Origin: Thermocaproicibacter sp036260805
GTDB taxonomy: Bacteria > Bacillota > Clostridia > Oscillospirales > Acutalibacteraceae
Length of the DNA stretch: 32,459 nt
Direction of reading: 5' to 3'
Assembly (NCBI GenBank): GCA_036260805.1
Contig: DATALZ010000044.1
Coordinates: 1 to 32,459, forward strand
In this document: positions 14,504 through 21,666 of the stretch, piece by piece
Position numbering within the stretch: position 1 is the first letter of the stretch
How the letters are laid out: the number at the start of each line of letters is the position of its first letter
Translations under genes and position numbers: made by a program
Notes under the pieces: model-generated
Databases searched by the model: none
What the model saw: the letters and a program-made list of their open reading frames with translations, nothing else
What the model was told of the DNA's origin: nothing

Positions 14504-15682
14504 ATGTCTGATCATCAGGCACAGATTATAAAATACATAGAAGAAAATCAAAAAGAATTTCAGGATGCAGCAAAACAGATTCATGCACATCCGGAAGTTT
14601 CGAACTATGAGTTTTATGCATGCAAATTACTATCAGAAATCCTAAGCAGCCGCGGTTTCCATGTTGAAGAGAACGCGGCAGGCCACAGAACAGGTTTTTC
14701 CGCTTCCTGCAGTTCGAAAAAACCAGGCCCCACAGTTGCTTTTCTGGCGGAATATGATGCTCTGCCAAATCTTGGCCACGGCTGCGGCCATAATTTGATT
14801 GGCACAATTGCCGCATTTTCAGCAATTGCTGTTTCTCAGGTTTTGGATGAAGTGGGCGGGGAAGTCCGCGTTTACGGAACTCCCGGTGAAGAGGGAGGCG
14901 AGCAGGGCAGCGCAAAGGAAAGTTTTGTACGCGAAGGTTATTTCAAAGACGTGGACGCAGCGCTGGAAGCCCATCCGGCAGTTGTGAACACTCTGACGCC
15001 ACGCACACTTGCCCTGGACCCGATTGATATTGAATTCTGGGGGAAGGCTGCTCATGCCAGCACTGCACCGGAGCAGGGAATCAATGCCCTTGACGCGTTA
15101 ATTCTGACTTATAACGGTATCAATGCTCTGCGGCAGCATCTGCCGAAAGACGTTCAAGTTCACGGAATTGTTGTTAATGGCGGCAGTGCCCCGAATATTG
15201 TGCCGGATTACAGCCGCGGGCGTTTCTTCATCCGGGCTGAAACACGCGCACAGGTGGATGCGGTGAACAGGAAGATTCAGAATATCGCGGCAGGCGCTGC
15301 ATCCATGACCGGCGCAACGTGGAAAGTTTCGTTCTTCCAGAACAAAATTGATGATCTGATTCCGAATGTGAAACTGGACGCAGTCTTTAAAAAGCACGCA
15401 GACGAACTGGGCGAGCAGCTTTCTGAGATTACCCAGTTCCCCACAACAGATGCCGGCAATGTTTCTCATGCAGTACCGACTCTTCATGTTTCATTAAAGT
15501 CTTTGGAGGAAAATGCACCTGCGCACTCAATTGCTTTCCGAGACGGGTGCGTGAAAGATTATGCGTTAAATTCCATTGTACGCGGTGCGAAGCTTTTATC
15601 TTTGACTGCGCTGGATCTTCTTGAGAATCCGGAACTCACAGCTGAGATCAAAGCGTACCACAAGCAGTTGCTGAATCGTTGA
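14504..15682 (+). CDS. M20-family amidohydrolase, AbgB/PM20D2-like
   Basis: 392 residues. The metal-site motifs are LGHGCGHNLIG (Cys94, His96) and YGTPGEEGGEQG (Glu129/130), preceded by VAFLAEYDALPNL; the lid domain has GKAAHASTAPEQGINALDA. This is the AbgB/PM20D2 branch of M20, which cleaves amide bonds of aminobenzoyl-glutamate or unusual dipeptides and is distinct from the M20D enzyme opening operon 1. GGAGGCGG lies 8 bases before the ATG and 64 bases after metQ. It ends operon 2. A likely role is release of an amino acid from the ligand imported by MetNIQ copy 2. Confidence 0.88.
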   Translation: MSDHQAQIIKYIEENQKEFQDAAKQIHAHPEVSNYEFYACKLLSEILSSRGFHVEENAAGHRTGFSASCSSKKPGPTVAFLAEYDALPNLGHGCGHNLIGTIAAFSAIAVSQVLDEVGGEVRVYGTPGEEGGEQGSAKESFVREGYFKDVDAALEAHPAVVNTLTPRTLALDPIDIEFWGKAAHASTAPEQGINALDALILTYNGINALRQHLPKDVQVHGIVVNGGSAPNIVPDYSRGRFFIRAETRAQVDAVNRKIQNIAAGAASMTGATWKVSFFQNKIDDLIPNVKLDAVFKKHADELGEQLSEITQFPTTDAGNVSHAVPTLHVSLKSLEENAPAHSIAFRDGCVKDYALNSIVRGAKLLSLTALDLLENPELTAEIKAYHKQLLNR

Positions 15683-15713
15683 AATTCTTCTTCAATTTTT
15701 ATTTTGGACTGCT

Positions 15714-15759
15714 AAAAAAACTGAGCCAGTAAAGCAGCTTAGTCTGCTTTACTGGCTCA
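15714..15759 (-). terminator. Strong intrinsic terminator of the NUDIX operon, also between convergent operons
   Basis: A perfect 16-bp stem (15722-15737 with 15744-15759) around a 6-base loop, followed on the minus strand by one G and seven T. The stop codon of the small minus-strand gene lies within the stem. On the + strand the same hairpin can stop operon 2 but has no T run. Confidence 0.85.
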
Positions 15760-16027
15760 TCGTTTCATATTTTTCTTTCAGCCAGTCCAGCATCTGTGAT
15801 CTGCCTTCTTCATCCATCGAAAACTCGGATTGATCCAGAATCTCACTTTTTTCATAGCAGAATGGCCCGTACCATACTTCCGCTTTAATTTTTTCTTCGT
15901 TTGGTGAAAGTTTGTATCGGAATTCTTTTATACCGGTGTTGCTAACGCTTCCGGTAAAAGTGCCGCCGTTTTGAAAATATAGTAATTCCGGAATGAGACC
16001 CTGTTTATGCCACTCAATTGTTTTCAT
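15749..16027 (-). CDS. Hypothetical protein of 92 aa, NUDIX partner
   Basis: Product begins MKTIEWHKQGLIPELLYFQ and continues NGGTFTGS, with a charged C-terminus ending DWLKEKYETMSQ. It is soluble, has no signal peptide and mixes beta-type and helical stretches. The start is set at 16027 because AGGAG precedes it; a longer frame from 16063 would overlap the NUDIX gene without a ribosome site. It follows the NUDIX gene by 16 bases and ends inside the terminator, so it is the second gene of a two-gene operon. I do not recognise a domain. Confidence 0.72.
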   Translation of the reverse strand: MKTIEWHKQGLIPELLYFQNGGTFTGSVSNTGIKEFRYKLSPNEEKIKAEVWYGPFCYEKSEILDQSEFSMDEEGRSQMLDWLKEKYETMSQ

Positions 16028-16043
16028 GATCTTTTCTCCTAGG

Positions 16044-16565
16044 TTACTCTCCTCGGTGTGCACCGAGATGTTTATGCATATCGAAAAGTAATTGAATCAT
16101 GCTTTCATAATACGGAATGAAGATTTCGGTGTTTATCATATTGAGAATCTCGTCTTTTGAGGCCCATTTCACACGCTGGACTTCTTCATACTGTAATTTC
16201 AGCGAATCAATATTAATATCTTTTTCAATCAGGTAATAATCGTCGAATCCATTTTCAAAGTTTATTGTTAAGGATGGACGTGTTTTTGAGAAATCATATC
16301 TGTAACCGATTTCTTCAAAAAGCTCTCGTTTGGCTGCCATACTGCTCGTTTCGCCTGCAATTGCACTCCCGCCTACGGTAATATCCCAAAGATTTGACCA
16401 TCCTTCTTTAAACGGCTGGCGTTGTTGAATTAACATTTCTCCTTGTGTGTTAAAAATGCAGATATGTACGACCATATGGTATCCGTTTTCAGGAAGTGCT
16501 TTGCCGCGTTCGATGGTTTTGCCTGTCTTTATTCTGCTTTTATCGTAAATGTCCCATAGCTCCAT
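16044..16565 (-). CDS. NUDIX hydrolase, IPP-isomerase/YfcD-like
   Basis: About 173 residues beginning MELWDIYDKSRIKTGKTIER. The full NUDIX box is seen as GSAIAGE, seven residues, then RELFEEIGY, with the glutamates that bind Mg2+. HMVVHICIFNTQGEMLIQQRQ precedes it, as in IPP-isomerase-like NUDIX proteins, which hydrolyse nucleotide-linked phosphates or act in housecleaning. The start at 16565 is chosen because relatives begin MELWD and AGGG lies upstream; ATG 16586 is an alternative with no ribosome site. It leads the two-gene minus-strand operon. Confidence 0.87.
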   Translation of the reverse strand: MELWDIYDKSRIKTGKTIERGKALPENGYHMVVHICIFNTQGEMLIQQRQPFKEGWSNLWDITVGGSAIAGETSSMAAKRELFEEIGYRYDFSKTRPSLTINFENGFDDYYLIEKDINIDSLKLQYEEVQRVKWASKDEILNMINTEIFIPYYESMIQLLFDMHKHLGAHRGE

Positions 16566-16647
16566 ATTAACAACCCTATCTTCCATTTATATATTCAAGT
16601 ATACCATAGAAACAGGAAAAGTCATACAGCTTTTCTTGTAATAAAAA

Positions 16648-16677
16648 CCCCCGCGGGCAAAATCATGCCGGCGGGGG
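16648..16677 (-). terminator. Intrinsic terminator of the cytidylate-kinase-like gene
   Basis: On the minus strand CCCCCGC pairs with GCGGGGG, with inner GGC/GCC pairs, followed by TTTTTATT. It starts 20 bases after the stop of the gene at 16697. Confidence 0.8.
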
Positions 16678-16696
16678 ACATAAGCAGGCGCTTATA

Positions 16697-17350
16697 TCAG
16701 ATATCTGTTTGCTGAAAAGTAAAGTCAGAACCAAACTTCAGCTTTGCACTTTCGATGATCAGCCTAATGCAGTTGTCATCGCCAAGCCTTTCGCTGTTCA
16801 GGCAGAGGTCAAAATTTGATGGAACGTTCCAGTCTCTCCCGGTATAGAATTTGTAGAAGTCAGCGCGATAGCGATCCGTTTTTGTCACGAACGGATCGGC
16901 TTCCTTTTCCGACAGGCCGTTTTTTTTCATTGTTGCTTCTACACAAAACTCATGTGATGCCTGAATGTTTACAGTCAGCACGTTGGGGTAATCCTTCAGA
17001 ATAAAATCCGCAGCCCGCCCCATGACCACGAAAGATTCTTTCTCGATCAGGCTGCGGAGAACTTTGGCCTGAAAATTGTACAGGTTCTGATCAGATATGA
17101 AACCGTTCTGTTCCGGGCTCAGAACGTCGCCCACGCGGTTTTTCCGGTTACTCTTGAAAAGTAAAAGTGGTTTTGTAACCCGTTCGTCTGCCTCGCCGAA
17201 CAATGCTTCATTAATACCGCTTTCAATAGACGCAAGCTGAAGAAGTTCACGGTCAACAAAATCGATATTCAGTTTGTCGGCAAGTTTCTGGCCGATCCTT
17301 CTGCCGCCGCTTCCATAGCCGCGCGCGATTGCAATTGCATACTGTTTCAT
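16697..17350 (-). CDS. Cytidylate kinase-like family protein
   Basis: 217 residues. The nucleotide-binding loop is ARGYGSGGRRIGQKLA near the N-terminus, followed by NIDFVDRELLQLAS and SFVVMGRAADFIL, the pattern of the Cytidylate_kin2 family of small P-loop kinases common in Firmicutes. FYTGRDWNVPSNFDLCLNS is the usual late motif. AAGGAAG lies 8 bases before the ATG. Its natural substrate is not established; it is not the canonical Cmk. It is a single gene with its own promoter and terminator. Confidence 0.85.
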   Translation of the reverse strand: MKQYAIAIARGYGSGGRRIGQKLADKLNIDFVDRELLQLASIESGINEALFGEADERVTKPLLLFKSNRKNRVGDVLSPEQNGFISDQNLYNFQAKVLRSLIEKESFVVMGRAADFILKDYPNVLTVNIQASHEFCVEATMKKNGLSEKEADPFVTKTDRYRADFYKFYTGRDWNVPSNFDLCLNSERLGDDNCIRLIIESAKLKFGSDFTFQQTDI

Positions 17351-17468
17351 AACATCTGCTTCCTTCCGTGAAAAGATATAAGGCCGAAGCAGTGAATTCT
17401 TCGGCAGTGATTTAAATACCCATTGGGGTTATAAAATAACGCTAAATCATGGTATATTTACTATTAAT

Positions 17469-17496
17469 AGTATAAATCAAATAAAAATTTTGTCAA
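17469..17496 (-). promoter_or_regulatory. Promoter of the cytidylate-kinase-like gene, with overlapping palindrome
   Basis: On the minus strand TTGACA (17491-17496), a 16-base spacer and TATACT (17469-17474). A perfect 14-base palindrome, TACTATTAATAGTA (17459-17472), overlaps the -10 and could be an operator. Confidence 0.55.
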
Positions 17497-17702
17497 TATT
17501 ATATAAATAAAAATGCTGCATATTCAATATGTTTAAGAAATGATAAAGTCAAGATAGTACCCGGCAAAATTATATTAAGCCATAGAGATTATTAGCACTT
17601 TACATTTTTATAAAAAGGTAGTTTTTATTTTGAGTTTTGTTTGAGTATGCTCTGCTAATTGATTATTTTTATCAATATATAACTTCAAACAATATGCAAA
17701 TA
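17497..17702. other. AT-rich intergenic region upstream of fucO
   Basis: No ORF with a ribosome site. It holds the inverted repeat ATTGAT-7 bases-ATCAAT at about 17658-17676 and ends at an intrinsic terminator, so it could encode the body of a short transcript. No known riboswitch core was recognised. Confidence 0.4.
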
Positions 17703-17737
17703 AGGACGCTGGTTCTGCAAACCGCGTCCTATTTTTT
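17703..17737 (+). terminator. Intrinsic terminator 79 bases upstream of fucO
   Basis: AGGACGC, a bulged T and GGTT pair with AACCGCGTCCT around a 5-base loop, followed by A and six T (17732-17737). No gene precedes it on the + strand in this gap, so it ends either a short untranslated RNA or an attenuated fucO leader. Confidence 0.72.
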
Positions 17738-17815
17738 GTTTTGCAAATTGTTACAATAAAATTGTTTGTGAGATATTGTAAAAGTATTAGTCGTTATAAA
17801 AAGGAGAAGATTCTT

Positions 17816-18964
17816 ATGGCAAACCGTATTGTACTTAACACCATTTCCTACCATGGCAAAGGGGCTATTGATAACATTGTTCCCGAACTGACAGCACGTG
17901 GGTACAAAAAAGCTTTCGTCTGCTCTGACCCGGATCTGATTAAATTCAGTGTCACGAAAAAAGTTACCGACTTACTGGATGCTGCTTCTTTTGCGTATCA
18001 AATTTACAGCGAGATCAAACCGAATCCAACAATCGAAAACGTGCAGCACGGTGTAGCTGCTTTCAAAGCTTCCGGCGCGGACTGCATCATTGCCATAGGC
18101 GGCGGTTCATCCATGGATACCGCTAAAGCCGTGGGTATAATTAATAACAACCCTCAGTTTGCAGATGTACGCAGTCTGGAAGGTGTAGCGCCCACCAGAA
18201 AACATGCGGTTTTCACTATCGCCGTTCCAACCACGGCAGGTACCGCCGCGGAAGTTACTATTAATTATGTCATCACCGATGTGCAGAAAAAGCGTAAGTT
18301 TGTGTGCGTTGACCCTAACGATATTCCTGAAATCGCTGTGGTAGACCCGGATATGATGAGCAGTATGCCAAAAGGTTTAACAGCCGCTACCGGAATGGAT
18401 GCTCTGACTCATGCTATTGAGGGCTATATTACGAAGGGTGCCTGGGAAATGACCGATATGTTCCACCTTGAGGCTATTCGTTTAATCAGCAAATATCTGC
18501 GCGGAGCTGTTGCGAATACTGCTGAAGGCCGTGAAGGCATGGCGTTGGCCCAATATATTGCAGGCCAGGGTTTCTCCAACGTCGGTCTGGGCATCGTGCA
18601 CAGCATGGCACACAGCTTGGGTGCCGTATATGACACCCCGCATGGTGTTGCAAATGCAATTCTGCTCCCAACCATCATGGAGTATAATGCCCCTTGCACC
18701 GGTGAAAAGTATCGTGAGGTTGCCCGTGCCATGGGCGTTGAAGGCGTAGACAACATGTCGCAGGATGAATACCGCAAAGCAGCGTGTGATGCAGTCAAGA
18801 AACTTTCCATGGATGTTGGCATTCCAGCTGATCTTAAGAAGATTGTTAAAGAAGAGGACATCCAGTATTTAAGCGAAAGCGCTTATGCGGATGCATGCCG
18901 CCCGGGCAATCCGCGCGACACATCTGTTGAGGAAATTGCAGCGCTTTATCGTAAACTCCTGTAA
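17816..18964 (+). CDS. fucO: Lactaldehyde reductase / 1,2-propanediol oxidoreductase FucO (iron-dependent alcohol dehydrogenase)
   Basis: 382 residues, the same length as the E. coli enzyme and recognisably similar along its whole length (MANRIVLNTISYHGKGA at the start, GDAGFx-type NAD region AIGGGSSMDTAKAVGII, VPTTAGTAAEVTINYVITD). The metal ligands are in DALTHAIEGYI and HSMAHSLGAVYDTPHGVANA. It reduces L-lactaldehyde to 1,2-propanediol with NADH, or works on related short alcohols, in the cytoplasm. AAGGAGAAG lies 6 bases before ATG 17816. No fucose or rhamnose genes are nearby, so the gene may serve general redox balance or methylglyoxal-derived lactaldehyde; mgsA 6 kb away fits that idea. 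Confidence 0.93.
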   Translation: MANRIVLNTISYHGKGAIDNIVPELTARGYKKAFVCSDPDLIKFSVTKKVTDLLDAASFAYQIYSEIKPNPTIENVQHGVAAFKASGADCIIAIGGGSSMDTAKAVGIINNNPQFADVRSLEGVAPTRKHAVFTIAVPTTAGTAAEVTINYVITDVQKKRKFVCVDPNDIPEIAVVDPDMMSSMPKGLTAATGMDALTHAIEGYITKGAWEMTDMFHLEAIRLISKYLRGAVANTAEGREGMALAQYIAGQGFSNVGLGIVHSMAHSLGAVYDTPHGVANAILLPTIMEYNAPCTGEKYREVARAMGVEGVDNMSQDEYRKAACDAVKKLSMDVGIPADLKKIVKEEDIQYLSESAYADACRPGNPRDTSVEEIAALYRKLL

Positions 18965-19019
18965 GTCATAATAATTAGTAATCGGAAGAGCAATTTAGCA
19001 ACAGAATATGCAACTTTTT

Positions 19020-19049
19020 AGGACGATCAATCGATCGTCCTTTTCTTTT
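19020..19049 (+). terminator. Intrinsic terminator after fucO
   Basis: GGACGATC and GATCGTCC form a perfect 8-bp stem around AATC, followed by TTTTCTTTT, 55 bases after the stop. Confidence 0.85.
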
Positions 19050-19216
19050 GCTTATTTTTTAAAGAACTGTATAAAAACAGTATGTTCTGCGGCTGGGTGC
19101 GGAGAGGTTCATTTTATTCCAGTTTGTGGTTTTAATATTGAAAACAGCCATAAAAAGTCTATTAATTATTACAGAAATTATAACGGGTGTTAAGGCATTC
19201 TTATAAAGATTGTTTC
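19050..19216. other. Intergenic stretch between fucO terminator and marR promoter
   Basis: AT-rich sequence without a supported gene, repeat or RNA; I see nothing functional here. Confidence 0.5.
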
Positions 19217-19245
19217 TTGACATTTCCTCAATCTGATTATATACT
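19217..19245 (+). promoter_or_regulatory. Promoter of the marR-ABC exporter operon
   Basis: TTGACA (19217-19222), a 17-base spacer and TATACT (19240-19245), a near-consensus sigma-A promoter 130 bases before the regulator start. Confidence 0.78.
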
Positions 19246-19261
19246 TAGGAACATCGAATGA

Positions 19262-19274
19262 TTAGGTTACCTAA
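19262..19274. promoter_or_regulatory. MarR-type operator
   Basis: TTAGG and CCTAA flank the 3-base centre TTA, about 17 bases after the -10, with a further TTAGGA half at 19278. TTAG/CTAA dyads are common MarR targets, so this is a likely autoregulation site. Confidence 0.55.
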
Positions 19275-19377
19275 CTATTAGGATTCCGAATTGTCACACT
19301 GGGCATTCAAAGCCTGGAATGATTTTTAGTTTGTGAAAATCCCGGTTAGCCGGAAGAAAGCGAAAGGAGGCCATATC

Positions 19378-19884
19378 GTGCAAATAGAAGAAGACGTTAA
19401 GGCAACGGAAAAATTATCAAGTGCATTGGCACAGTTTCGCTTCTTATACCATTACGGGAAAAGAGCTTATAACGGAAATAAAAAAGAAACCTGCAGCCTG
19501 AGACCCAGCGACGTGATGCTGTTATTTGCAATAAAACATGCGCAAAAAAAGCATGCCAGTGGGGTTACCGCGACAGAACTGAGCGACAGTATGGGGATTA
19601 AACCGCCATCCATAAACTCGGTATTGTCGGTTTTGGAAAAAAACAATTTAATTAAACGTACCACCGACCCATCCGACCGGCGCTTTGTCCGCATAACCAT
19701 CAGCGAAGAAGGCGAAAATCAGACTAAGCAGTTCCGTGAAAAATATGAGTCCGAAATGCGGGGTCTAGTTGCATATCTGGGAATCGAAAAGAGCAACACA
19801 CTGGCCGATTTAATGAACGAAGTTTATCTCTATTGTTACGAACAGCATAAAAATCATTGCCATTCGGATAAAACCAACAAATAA
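19378..19884 (+). CDS. MarR-family transcriptional regulator
   Basis: 168 residues from GTG 19378, which has AAAGGAGG 7 bases upstream; a GTG at 19333 lies before that site. The winged-helix domain is at about residues 45-115: GVTATELSDSMGIKPPSINS is the recognition helix region and TTDPSDRRFVRI is the wing with the conserved DxRxxR-like motif. Flanking helices form the dimer interface. It sits 54 bases ahead of the exporter pair behind a promoter and palindrome, so it probably represses its own operon until an inducing drug or metabolite binds. Confidence 0.9.
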   Translation: MQIEEDVKATEKLSSALAQFRFLYHYGKRAYNGNKKETCSLRPSDVMLLFAIKHAQKKHASGVTATELSDSMGIKPPSINSVLSVLEKNNLIKRTTDPSDRRFVRITISEEGENQTKQFREKYESEMRGLVAYLGIEKSNTLADLMNEVYLYCYEQHKNHCHSDKTNK

Positions 19885-19938
19885 ATTTGATGCGCAGCAG
19901 TTTAGTATTCTGCTGCAATATCACTCTGAGGTGTTTTC

Positions 19939-21666
19939 ATGCTGAAAATATATCGGAACCTGAAGCCTTACATGTTCCATTTGATTGGAATCATTGCTCT
20001 TGTTTTTCTTCAGGTAATGTCAGATCTCTACCTTCCCACCATTATGTCGGATATTATCGACAGCGGCGTCATGAAAGAAGACGTGAATTATATTCTTCGC
20101 GAAGGGATATTCATGCTGTTGATTTCAGGCGGCGGAGCCGTTTGCGCTGTGATTGCCAGCCTGCTGAGCGCCAGGGTTTCCATCGGGCTTGGCAAAAGCC
20201 TTCGCAACAGTATCTTCGAACACGTTGAGAGTTTTTCACTTCGTGAATTCGATCAATTTGGCTCATCTACGTTAATTACCAGAACAACAAATGATATTGT
20301 GCAGATTCAGACGGTTACCGTTATGATTCTGAATATGATGCTTCGCGCGCCGATTATGTGTGTCGGCGGAATCATCCTTGCATATTCCAAAGATCAAAAG
20401 CTGACCCTGCTGCTGGTTGGCTCTCTGCCGTTTGTGGCGGCAATTATTCTCTTAGTAGCCAAGTTCGTTATTCCGATTTTCAAACAGGTACAGAAAAAGA
20501 TCGATAAGCTGAATTTGGTGCTGCGTGAAAATCTCACCGGAATCCGGGTTATCCGCGCATTTAATCGTGAAAATCTTGAAAAGGCCAAGTTTGAAGAAGC
20601 CAACGGTGACCTTACGGGAACCTACATTAAAGTAAACCGTATCATGGCCTTCCTGATGCCGGTTATGATGATGATTATGAACGTGATGATGGTCGGTATT
20701 CTCTGGTTCGGCGCCGTGCGCATTGATCTCGGCGAGATGGATCTCGGTGCTCTTGTTGCGTTTCTCCAGTATGCGATGATGATCATGTTTGCACTTGTCA
20801 TGATGACCATGATGTTTATTATGATTCCGCGTGCGCAGGCAGCTGCAGATCGTATCAATGAAGTTTTGGAAACGGCGCCGGATATTACTGATTCCGCCAA
20901 TACCAGCCCAGCCGATTCCGAAAAGGGCTATGTAACCTTTAATAATGTAACTTTCCGCTATCATGGCGCGGAAGAACCTGCTTTGAAAAACATTTCTTTC
21001 AGCGTTAAGCCGGGAGAAACCACTGCCATCATTGGCGGAACAGGAAGCGGAAAAACATCGCTTATCAACCTGATTCCTCGTTTCTATGATGTTGAAAACG
21101 GCGAAGTACTGGTTGACGGCGTTAATGTGCGGGATATCCCGCAGGAACAGCTCCGTGCTAAAATTGGATTTGTTCCGCAGAAAGCCGTACTGTTTACCGG
21201 AACCATTACAGAAAACCTTCGTTATGGTAAAAAAGATGCGGATGATGAAGAAATTCTCCATGCGTCCCAGGTGGCGCAGGCCGACGGCTTCATAACCGAT
21301 ATGAAAGAAGGTTTCGACACCATGCTGTCGGAGGGCGGCCTCAATCTTTCCGGCGGACAGAAACAGAGGCTTTCCATTGCACGCGCACTGGTGAGGCGCC
21401 CTGAAATTTATGTTTTTGACGACAGCTTCTCCGCTCTGGATTTTAAAACCGACGCAAAGCTGCGCGCCGCCCTTCGCAAAGAGACGCGCGACGCAACCGT
21501 AATTATCGTAGCACAGAGAGTAGGCAGCGTAATGGATGCCGACCGCATCATCGTCTTGGATGAAGGCAGCATTGCCGGCATCGGCACCCACAGGGAATTG
21601 CTTGACACCTGCGAAGTATACCGTGAGATTGTGTCATCGCAGCTGTCGCAGGAGGAAATGGCATGA
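19939..21666 (+). CDS. Heterodimeric ABC exporter subunit with degenerate ATP site (BmrC/YheI-like)
   Basis: 575 residues: a six-helix transmembrane domain (to about residue 300) and an ATPase domain. Walker A is GGTGSGKTS (366-374) and the signature LSGGQKQ (470-476) is intact. The catalytic Glu is replaced by Asp (YVFDDSFSALD, Asp495) and the H-loop His by Gln (VAQR, Gln526). That is the usual picture of the non-catalytic half in heterodimeric multidrug exporters. Its canonical signature would complete the working ATP site of the partner, encoded with a 4-base overlap (ATGA) downstream. The substrate is unknown; the adjacent MarR regulator suggests drug or toxic metabolite efflux. ATG 19939 follows GAGGTG. 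Confidence 0.9.
   Translation: MLKIYRNLKPYMFHLIGIIALVFLQVMSDLYLPTIMSDIIDSGVMKEDVNYILREGIFMLLISGGGAVCAVIASLLSARVSIGLGKSLRNSIFEHVESFSLREFDQFGSSTLITRTTNDIVQIQTVTVMILNMMLRAPIMCVGGIILAYSKDQKLTLLLVGSLPFVAAIILLVAKFVIPIFKQVQKKIDKLNLVLRENLTGIRVIRAFNRENLEKAKFEEANGDLTGTYIKVNRIMAFLMPVMMMIMNVMMVGILWFGAVRIDLGEMDLGALVAFLQYAMMIMFALVMMTMMFIMIPRAQAAADRINEVLETAPDITDSANTSPADSEKGYVTFNNVTFRYHGAEEPALKNISFSVKPGETTAIIGGTGSGKTSLINLIPRFYDVENGEVLVDGVNVRDIPQEQLRAKIGFVPQKAVLFTGTITENLRYGKKDADDEEILHASQVAQADGFITDMKEGFDTMLSEGGLNLSGGQKQRLSIARALVRRPEIYVFDDSFSALDFKTDAKLRAALRKETRDATVIIVAQRVGSVMDADRIIVLDEGSIAGIGTHRELLDTCEVYREIVSSQLSQEEMA

Noticed and set aside
17741..17815. N-terminal extension of FucO
   Set aside because: The extra 25 codons are basic and AT-rich; AAGGAGAAG directly precedes ATG 17816, which matches the E. 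coli FucO N-terminus.
20452..21591. A 379-codon minus-strand ORF opposite the first exporter subunit
   Set aside because: It is entirely antisense to a clear ABC exporter gene, has odd His/Asn/Cys-rich composition and no ribosome site; a codon-bias shadow.
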